Source: Candidatus Thorarchaeota archaeon SMTZ1-83 (GTDB lineage: Archaea; Asgardarchaeota; Thorarchaeia; Thorarchaeales; Thorarchaeaceae). Taken from it: 6,037 nt of DNA. Shown here piece after piece: positions 1 through 5,061 of the stretch (positions within the stretch are counted from its first letter, which is position 1; every line of letters starts with the position of its first letter). The stretch covers positions 1 to 6,037 of the forward strand of contig LRSK01000209.1 of the NCBI GenBank assembly GCA_001563325.1, given 5' to 3'. A program made the translations under genes and the position numbers. The notes under the pieces were generated by a model. It saw nothing but the letters and a program-made list of their open reading frames with translations. It was not told the origin of the DNA and made no database searches.

Positions 1-470
1 AGTCGTTCTAGCCGCATATCACGACTGTCAGCCTTGTCTTCAAGGTCCTCCCATGGTTCAAAGGCAAGACCATGCTCAAGTAGCGTCTTATCAACACTGT
101 GTAGTTGTTCGGGGACAAGGTCAGGACGTTGCTCGAAGATCCGTGCTCGAATCATGTTGACGATCTCGGGTATCTCAACATTCTTTGGGCAGACTTCACG
201 ACATGTCCCACAGCCAGTGCAGAGAAAGACCTTATCACTCGTTGCCCAGAATTCCGGTGGAGATCTACTTAGTTCCACCGCGATACTTCTTGGTCCTGAG
301 AAACGCTCTGCGCCCACGGCAGCAACAACGGGACAATGTTGGAGACACAGTCCGCAGTTGATGCAGTGTCCAATAGAAAGAACAGTCTCAAGCTCGTCCT
401 CTTTGTAGGGTGCTATTCTCTCCTCCCGCAGGACCCCTAAGATGTGCTCAAAATCTTCTTCTTCGGTCAA
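1..470 (-). CDS. glpC: GlpC-like iron-sulfur subunit, two [4Fe-4S] motifs (partial, 3' end outside window)
   Basis: Only the first 156 residues are in the window; the gene continues past base 1. Two ferredoxin-type clusters are visible: CINCGLCLQHCP at about residues 36-47 and CTGCGTCREVCP at about residues 84-95, each a CxxCxxCxxxCP motif that binds one [4Fe-4S] centre. This spacing is typical of GlpC, HdrC/D and LutA-like proteins. In that family cysteine-rich CCG domains usually follow; they would lie beyond the edge and cannot be checked. The start is TTG at 470, directly after the glpB stop (TGATTG), with the seven-base Shine-Dalgarno GGAGGTG at 476-482 inside the end of glpB. From its place after glpA and glpB I infer that it takes electrons from the GlpAB flavoprotein pair and hands them to a membrane carrier. 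A heterodisulfide-reductase-type partner is the main alternative. No signal peptide or membrane segment is visible. Confidence 0.82.
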   Translation of the reverse strand, partial: MTEEEDFEHILGVLREERIAPYKEDELETVLSIGHCINCGLCLQHCPVVAAVGAERFSGPRSIAVELSRSPPEFWATSDKVFLCTGCGTCREVCPKNVEIPEIVNMIRARIFEQRPDLVPEQLHSVDKTLLEHGLAFEPWEDLEDKADSRDMRLER

Positions 471-1844
471 TCAGACACCTCCCTCCAAAGCGTTCGACGC
501 AGCCGTTTCACCCGCGTAGTATCCTGTCGCGAGTGCGACTCCAAGACCGTTCTTCTCCATAGCATAGCTGTACCCAGCTAGTATTGACCCAGCCGCAAAG
601 AGATTCTCGGCAGCCGCATCGCCATCCGGATTGACTGGCCTCAAGAATTGGTCGACACTAAGACCACATCCGAAGAGCGAATGACTATCAGGACTAAGGG
701 AAACCACATTTGTCAATCTCTGAGGTCTGGTCTTTCCGGATTCCCTGAACTCACTAGTCACTGTCATGAGGCCGAATACTGTTTCACGCAGGCCCTCCAA
801 AGCTGCAGCGAGTCCTCCGCCTATGTACTTACCACTTGCAAGAACGACGCTCTTAGTGCTGATGTTGACCATTCTTCGTGGGCTTTTGGCAGAAACCATA
901 GTGACCCTACTCGACTCTATGCTACATGGCTCCACCTGGTGACCGATGAGAAGATGTCCTCCGTTCTCCACGAATACACGTTCAAGACTCCTCTGAAGCC
1001 TGAAACCTGGAACTGATGGAGGGAAAGAGAGAAGTTCGAAAACGCTAGCACTAGTCGCTTCTTGTAGTGCGTTCTGATTCCTCAAGTTCTCCTCGAGTCC
1101 AAGGATAGGAGGCAACGCTAGGTAAGTGGCTCCAAATTGCTCAGCCTTCTTCTTGACCTCTTCAACGAACGTGGCCAAGTTCTCTTCTTCGTCTAGCCAT
1201 CTCGCTAAGTTGGCGGTTGATAGATTAGACTCGTGGCCGAACAGGGAAACGTCAAGAGATGCGCTTCCGGCCTTGTGAGGTGGTTCGCCAATTCTTGCTT
1301 GACTCTCGAGAAAGGTCTTCGACGCAACCTTCGGATTGAGTTCTGGTACTCCCTTGATTCCGAGAAAGAGCATGACTCCTTCATCATCTATAGCGAACTC
1401 TCCAGGCCACATTGTCTGCTGTAGCATGGCTGTGGGTTTCTTGGTGCCTACAAGAGTGATGCCTTCTAGATTCGAATCGATTCCCCCGTATAGCTGGGCG
1501 GGAGTAGATTTCAGATGTTTCATCAACCATTCTACTGCTTGGCCTACTCTCTCTGTCGCCAGCCCGGGAATATCGTCATTGTCGGCGCTGCCAAATCCCA
1601 GGATGCTGTAGGGATGGAGTGGATAAAAGCTGGTGATAGCTTCGATTCCCTCACGTGCTGAGAGTAGTTGCTGGCTTCCGCCGGGCAAGTATCCTGAAAC
1701 GTCTATTGCGCCGGAGGAGTAGGAAGTGGCGCTCTGCCCTTTCCGAATCAACGTTGTCTTTGCACCCGACTCCTGCGAGCGGATTCCGGCTGCAAGACCA
1801 GCCATTCCTCCCCCTATGACCAGAACATCAGTGTCCAGGTCCAA
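471..1844 (-). CDS. glpB: GlpB, anaerobic glycerol-3-phosphate dehydrogenase subunit B
   Basis: A 457-residue flavoprotein-like subunit of the glycerol-3-phosphate dehydrogenase complex, somewhat longer than the roughly 420 residues of E. coli GlpB as I recall it. The N-terminus carries the dinucleotide-binding fold with GGGMAGLAAG at residues 11-20. Family-typical stretches follow: a KGQSA..SSGAIDV segment near residues 35-49, HPYSILG at 77-83, a LPPILGLEE / FPPSVPGFRLQ region in the middle, ASGKYIGGGL in the C-terminal third, and a closing ENLFAAGSILAGY segment. These align by eye with E. coli GlpB in the same order. The start is TTG at 1844, abutting the stop of the preceding frame (TGATTG) and preceded by GGAGG at 1853-1857. 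Together with GlpA it would oxidise glycerol-3-phosphate to dihydroxyacetone phosphate; the GlpC-like gene follows without a gap. The reading frame is intact. Confidence in the family is high; its exact electron acceptor is unknown. Confidence 0.9.
   Translation of the reverse strand: MDLDTDVLVIGGGMAGLAAGIRSQESGAKTTLIRKGQSATSYSSGAIDVSGYLPGGSQQLLSAREGIEAITSFYPLHPYSILGFGSADNDDIPGLATERVGQAVEWLMKHLKSTPAQLYGGIDSNLEGITLVGTKKPTAMLQQTMWPGEFAIDDEGVMLFLGIKGVPELNPKVASKTFLESQARIGEPPHKAGSASLDVSLFGHESNLSTANLARWLDEEENLATFVEEVKKKAEQFGATYLALPPILGLEENLRNQNALQEATSASVFELLSFPPSVPGFRLQRSLERVFVENGGHLLIGHQVEPCSIESSRVTMVSAKSPRRMVNISTKSVVLASGKYIGGGLAAALEGLRETVFGLMTVTSEFRESGKTRPQRLTNVVSLSPDSHSLFGCGLSVDQFLRPVNPDGDAAAENLFAAGSILAGYSYAMEKNGLGVALATGYYAGETAASNALEGGV
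476..482 (-). promoter_or_regulatory. Ribosome binding site for the glpC-like gene
   Basis: GGAGGTG lies five bases before the TTG at 470 and matches the 16S rRNA tail over seven bases. It decides the TTG start, because no ATG or GTG lies nearby in this frame. It sits within the last codons of glpB, so translation of the two genes is probably coupled. Confidence 0.7.
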
Positions 1845-2186
1845 TCAGCTCGCCTCCTCCCACGGTTTCAAATCATAGTCAAGTTCATCCATCGCTTGGT
1901 CTAGATTAGCAACACAAGCATAGATGCCCTGAACAAGTTCTTCCTGTGCGAGTTGTTCACCTCTCATCGGTGGACGCTTGCCCTTCCACCTCTCAGCCAA
2001 GAAATCCATGATTTCTAGTTGGTAGTCCTCACCGTTCAGCTCCAGTTCCTCGGCGAGGATTGCTGCAGCCTTGAATGTACAGAAGGTCCCTTGGCATGGA
2101 CCAGTCCCTAGTCTGAGACGACGACGGAGGTCATTGAGTGAGTGAGGGAACTCATTGCGGATGGCGTAGCGAATCTCAGCCTCAAT
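1845..2186 (-). CDS. GlpA C-terminal BFD-like domain, in the +1 frame relative to the glpA body (split or frameshifted gene)
   Basis: This frame is open from 2213 to the TGA at 1845-1847. From an ATT codon at 2186 it encodes 113 residues: EAEIRYAIRNEF, then DLRRRLRLGTGPCQGTFC at about 19-36, then AERWKGKRPP at about 64-73. By eye it matches the C-terminal part of E. coli GlpA, which has DLRRRTRVGMGTCQGELC and a NERWKG motif. It is therefore the missing end of the dehydrogenase; glpA body plus this piece is about 550 residues, close to the E. coli length of 542. Only the second half (CQGTFC) of the BFD [2Fe-2S] site is present; the usual CxCE pair that should precede EAEIRYA is absent. No ATG, GTG or TTG occurs in frame before the ATG at 2009, which would cut off the cysteines. 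GGAGGT at 2193-2198 lies six bases before the ATT, so initiation at ATT, +1 recoding, or a sequence error or mutation are all possible. The domain identity is firm; how it is translated is not. Confidence 0.7.
   Translation of the reverse strand: MEAEIRYAIRNEFPHSLNDLRRRLRLGTGPCQGTFCTFKAAAILAEELELNGEDYQLEIMDFLAERWKGKRPPMRGEQLAQEELVQGIYACVANLDQAMDELDYDLKPWEEAS
1853..1857 (-). promoter_or_regulatory. Ribosome binding site for glpB
   Basis: GGAGG, with a second overlapping GGAGG at 1856-1860, stands eight bases before the TTG start at 1844. It supports TTG as the glpB start and translational coupling to the GlpA C-terminal frame, which ends at 1845. Confidence 0.6.
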
Positions 2187-3495
2187 CAGATGACCTCCAT
2201 TCTGGATGTTCTCTTAGCAGATTCAGAATCTCTCGTATCTCTGTGCCACGTCGAATTCTCATTCTCTCTAGTGCGTGTTGGGAAACATTATACTCCTTGC
2301 TCAGACTGATGATATCGACGTCGCCCTCCATACCGGGAAGTGACTCAATGTGGGTTCTACATTCGATGTCCTTTCCGAGCTTCTTGCATGCAAGATTGAC
2401 TGCATCTTGAGCCATTCGACGACACACCACCAGTTTTCCACCAGTGAAGCTGATCAGTCCGGAAACACCCTGAATTTCATGGTCTATGACCTCGAAGCTG
2501 CGTGACACCTCGTCCTCCGGAACCTTCCAAGTAGGCATCATGGGCCTAACGCCTACCATTGTTCGTATGATTCGCGCTTCTCTGACAGATGGCACTATCC
2601 ACTCAAGACTCTTGAGGAGATACTCTATCTCATCGTGTGTGGCCACAAGCTCGTCTGGGTTCTCCCATGTGGGAAGGTCCGTGGTCCCAATGAGAGTCGT
2701 ATTCTCATGAGGATACATGTAGACCCATCTTCTATCCACGGCCCGCGTCGTGATCCCTACATTCACTACTCTTCTGTCCAGGATGATGTGGGAGCCTTTG
2801 GTCAACCGAAGGTCTAGATCAGCTCCTGCCAACTTCGCAATGCTGTGGGCCCATGGACCAGCCGCGTTTATGACGACCCTACTCCTGACAGTTTCTATCT
2901 GTCCCGTTAACCGATTGTGATAGCTAACGCCAATGGACCCGTCTTCTTCAGGTGTTAAGTCGATTACTTCTGAGTATGTCTGAACGTTAGCACCGTACTT
3001 CTTTGCATCGATTGCCTGTAGAACTGAGAGACGGAAGGGATCAATGAAAAACTCTTCAACGTAGCCACTGGCCACGACATCTTGGATGAGCATTGGCTCT
3101 ATTTCCAAGGCCTTCTCAGGTGCCAAGATGAGGAAGGGAGGAACACCTCTCCGCTCGACTCGCTTTGCATACTCTTCCATTCCTTTGGACACACCTGCTG
3201 AGGAGAGCTCCGAGAAATCAACCACTGGAAAGAGTATTGGCAGCTTCATCACGATATGACGAGCTATCTTACGGAGATGCATTACCTCATCGGTGCACAT
3301 GTCCATGAATTCGGGCTCGTTGTAGTACTTGAAACCTGAACTGATCATTCCGGCACAGGTTCCCACAGATGCAGAGGCGATATCATCTCTCTCCAAGAGC
3401 AGTGTCCCTAGACCTCTCATGGCACAGTCACGAACCACTGCGGTACCTGTACTACCACCTCCTATCACAATGACGTCGTAGTCGGTTTTACTCAT
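2182..3495 (-). CDS. glpA: GlpA-type FAD-dependent glycerol-3-phosphate dehydrogenase, catalytic part
   Basis: A 437-residue DAO-fold flavoprotein, expected to oxidise sn-glycerol-3-phosphate to dihydroxyacetone phosphate. Visible features are the FAD motif IGGGSTG at residues 11-17 with the acidic ribose-binding E35 (LLER), DPFRL at 152-156, INAAGPW at 209-215, LIGTTD at 268-273, VGVRPM at 314-319 and FTGGKL at 350-355. This is the order seen in GlpA and GlpD. The Arg in VGVRPM and the Lys in TGGKL correspond, as I recall, to substrate-phosphate ligands of E. coli GlpD. The loop that reads RNHGLLHSGARY in E. coli GlpA is TCAGMISSGFKY here (residues 46-57). I chose the ATG at 3495 because GTGAT stands four bases upstream and the FAD motif then lies near the N-terminus. 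TTG at 3549, overlapping the kinase stop, would add 18 residues of no visible function. The frame stops at 2182, before the C-terminal BFD domain, which continues in the +1 frame. Confidence 0.88.
   Translation of the reverse strand: MSKTDYDVIVIGGGSTGTAVVRDCAMRGLGTLLLERDDIASASVGTCAGMISSGFKYYNEPEFMDMCTDEVMHLRKIARHIVMKLPILFPVVDFSELSSAGVSKGMEEYAKRVERRGVPPFLILAPEKALEIEPMLIQDVVASGYVEEFFIDPFRLSVLQAIDAKKYGANVQTYSEVIDLTPEEDGSIGVSYHNRLTGQIETVRSRVVINAAGPWAHSIAKLAGADLDLRLTKGSHIILDRRVVNVGITTRAVDRRWVYMYPHENTTLIGTTDLPTWENPDELVATHDEIEYLLKSLEWIVPSVREARIIRTMVGVRPMMPTWKVPEDEVSRSFEVIDHEIQGVSGLISFTGGKLVVCRRMAQDAVNLACKKLGKDIECRTHIESLPGMEGDVDIISLSKEYNVSQHALERMRIRRGTEIREILNLLREHPEWRSSD
2193..2198 (-). promoter_or_regulatory. 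Shine-Dalgarno-like GGAGGT at the glpA break
   Basis: GGAGGT lies inside the last codons of the glpA body, six bases before ATT at 2186, which is the first in-frame near-start codon for the C-terminal domain. It could drive reinitiation there, or stimulate frameshifting at the adjacent TGA (2182-2184). It could also be chance, since WR codons easily give GGAGG. Confidence 0.35.
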
Positions 3496-3499
3496 TCTG

Positions 3500-3504
3500 A
3501 TCAC
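3500..3504 (-). promoter_or_regulatory. Ribosome binding site deciding the glpA start
   Basis: GTGAT (GTGATC if one more base is counted) precedes the ATG at 3495 by four bases, the same sequence and spacing as at the kinase start. It favours this ATG over the upstream TTG at 3549. Confidence 0.5.
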
Positions 3505-3545
3505 GGCCTTAGCGTATTGTGTTGCATACTCTCGGACTTTGCCTT

Positions 3546-5000
3546 TCAATAGTGCTCTAATAATGTTGACAGTTCAGCCAAGAGGAGTTTGTTGAACGTT
3601 TCATACTGTGGGTTATAGACTGAAACGTTCTCTGGTATTGGTTGTCGTTTCTCCTCAACGTGGTACATATTCGAGATTGCCTCATCGAAGGACCCATAGA
3701 CACCTGAGCCCACTGCGGCAAGAATCGCCGCACCCATCACGGTAGAATCTCGAGTTCGCGGAAGGACAACTGTCTTGTTTGTGCAGTCGGCCATAATCTG
3801 CCTCCACATCGGAGAGTTGGCACCACCACCGTCGATTATGAGTTCTTGCGCCTCCACTTCCACCATCTGTTCGATTGTATTCAGGTAAAAACGAATGCCG
3901 TATCCATTTCCCTCCATGATTGCCCTCGCTATGTGTGCCTTCGTGTGTCCGAAATTGAGGTTGTACAGGATACCCTTGTTGAGTGCCATGAAGGGGAAGA
4001 ACACCAGGCCATCACTACCAGCAGGAACATCCTGAACTGACGCTTCCATCAGCTCGTAGATATCATCTTCATCTTTTCCTGCGAGAACTGCATCTGCCCG
4101 GTAGTACTGATCTCGATACCACTTGAAAGCCCAACCAGTTCCGGGTAGAACTCCCTCGAGTATCCAACTTCCAGGGATTGCAGCTGGGTGACTGTACAAG
4201 ACGTAGGGGTCTTCGACATACTCATCGGTATGAGTGATGACAAAGGTTCCGGTGCCGGTTGTCGCCTTCACGATTCCAGCCTTGATGGTGCCAGTTCCAA
4301 GAGCTGAACACTGCTGGTCACCGGAACCAAGAATCACGGGGGTTCCTTTCCTCAGCCCCGTTGCTTTTGCAGACTCGCCAGTGATCTCTCCAATTGTGGT
4401 TCCTGGATCTGCGATGTCTGCGAACTTGTCAGCGGTGATACCGGTGGCCTCACAAATCTCATCTGACCACTTCAGTGTTGAGTGGTCTATCGGCCCGAAT
4501 CTTGCGTTGGAAGTTTCCGTCACCATCGCTCCGCAAAGGTGATTGTTCAGAAGCGTATCTAGAGTGAGAAACTTGTGGGCGCTTTCAAACAGCTTCGTCT
4601 TGTTTTCAGACAGCCAAAATAGCTTCATGAAAGCGCGCCGGGGGCCGATTATGTCAGCAAGCTCTTCTTTCTTCTTGCTAGTTCGATTGTCAGTCCAAAG
4701 AATAGTCGGTCCAAGTGCGTTACCTTTCTTGTCCACGGGGGTCCAGCAATCGCGTGTTGTTGCAGCAACAACCGATGTTACAGCTTCTGCTCCATCCCTG
4801 TAATCTGAAAGAGCCCGCTGCATTGTAGTGCAGGCGGTTCTCCAGAATGTGTCTGCCAATTGCTCGTGCGTGGCCAGTTCTCTCGGTGCCGGAGGATACT
4901 CCTCATATGTTTTGCTCAGCTCACGACCCTCTTCATCCACGAGAGCAGATCTCGTTCCAGTTGTGCCAATATCGAAGACTGCGAAGACGCGTTCACTCAT
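3546..5000 (-). CDS. FGGY-family carbohydrate kinase, probable glycerol kinase
   Basis: A 484-residue two-domain sugar/polyol kinase of the hexokinase/actin fold, close to the usual 480-510 residues. The N-terminal phosphate loop is DIGTTGTR at 10-17. RD at 83-84 occupies the place of the Arg-Glu pair that binds glycerol in E. coli GlpK. GDQQ at 227-230 holds the catalytic base Asp228 and a Gln matching the GlpK Asp245-Gln246 pair. The ATP-binding side shows TTGTGTF at 247-253 and DGGGANS at 390-396, then DSTVMGAAILAAVG at 418-431. The overall wording (LWTDNRT, KLFWLSEN, AHKFLTLDTLL) is nearer to xylulokinase-type FGGY proteins than to classical glycerol kinase, so glycerol as substrate rests mainly on the operon: glpA, glpB and a glpC-like gene follow. 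Glycerol to glycerol-3-phosphate is the expected reaction; another polyol is possible. The ATG at 5000 is chosen for its GGTGAT ribosome site; TTG 5012 and GTG 5009 are in frame but overlap that site. It is the first gene of the operon, 50 bases before glpA. Confidence 0.85.
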   Translation of the reverse strand: MSERVFAVFDIGTTGTRSALVDEEGRELSKTYEEYPPAPRELATHEQLADTFWRTACTTMQRALSDYRDGAEAVTSVVAATTRDCWTPVDKKGNALGPTILWTDNRTSKKKEELADIIGPRRAFMKLFWLSENKTKLFESAHKFLTLDTLLNNHLCGAMVTETSNARFGPIDHSTLKWSDEICEATGITADKFADIADPGTTIGEITGESAKATGLRKGTPVILGSGDQQCSALGTGTIKAGIVKATTGTGTFVITHTDEYVEDPYVLYSHPAAIPGSWILEGVLPGTGWAFKWYRDQYYRADAVLAGKDEDDIYELMEASVQDVPAGSDGLVFFPFMALNKGILYNLNFGHTKAHIARAIMEGNGYGIRFYLNTIEQMVEVEAQELIIDGGGANSPMWRQIMADCTNKTVVLPRTRDSTVMGAAILAAVGSGVYGSFDEAISNMYHVEEKRQPIPENVSVYNPQYETFNKLLLAELSTLLEHY

Positions 5001-5004
5001 GATA

Positions 5005-5010
5005 ATCACC
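5005..5010 (-). promoter_or_regulatory. Ribosome binding site for the kinase gene
   Basis: GGTGAT, a perfect match to the 16S tail, lies four bases before the ATG at 5000. It contains the in-frame GTG at 5009 and so argues that the longer TTG/GTG starts are not used. Confidence 0.65.
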
Positions 5011-5049
5011 AAGCTAGACTGATAGACGAGAGCTTCAGACGCCAGCGCG

Positions 5050-5061
5050 TAATATGAATTG
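5050..5061. promoter_or_regulatory. Candidate A/T-rich promoter element between the divergent genes
   Basis: TAATATGAATTG is the only clearly A/T-rich patch between the two divergent genes. Read on the minus strand it gives TTCATATTA, a weak TATA-box-like element about 55 bases before the kinase ATG, implying a leader of roughly 25-30 bases if the site lies about 26 bases before the transcript start. Read on the plus strand it could serve the metallo-hydrolase only if that gene starts at the ATG at 5105. There is no consensus match, so this is tentative. Confidence 0.25.

Noticed and set aside
34..408. Plus-strand open frame of 124 codons
   Set aside because: It lies opposite the GlpC-like gene, whose two CxxCxxCxxxCP motifs fix the real frame; the plus-strand product is serine-rich and shows no recognisable motif.
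648..1016. Plus-strand open frame of 122 codons opposite glpB
   Set aside because: glpB aligns with its family along its whole length, so this frame is a shadow; it has no ribosome site or recognisable domain.
2182..2190. TGA at the end of the glpA body read as selenocysteine
   Set aside because: Reading through TGA in the same frame gives a sequence unlike GlpA that reaches a stop soon after, and the real C-terminal domain lies in the other frame.
2138..2410. Plus-strand open frame of 90 codons across the glpA break
   Set aside because: It runs antisense to both recognisable GlpA parts and has no ribosome site or domain of its own.
5011..5035. Inverted repeat AAGCT...AGCTT with 15 bases between, upstream of the kinase
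   Set aside because: The arms are only five bases and do not extend either way, so chance is likely; too weak to call an operator.
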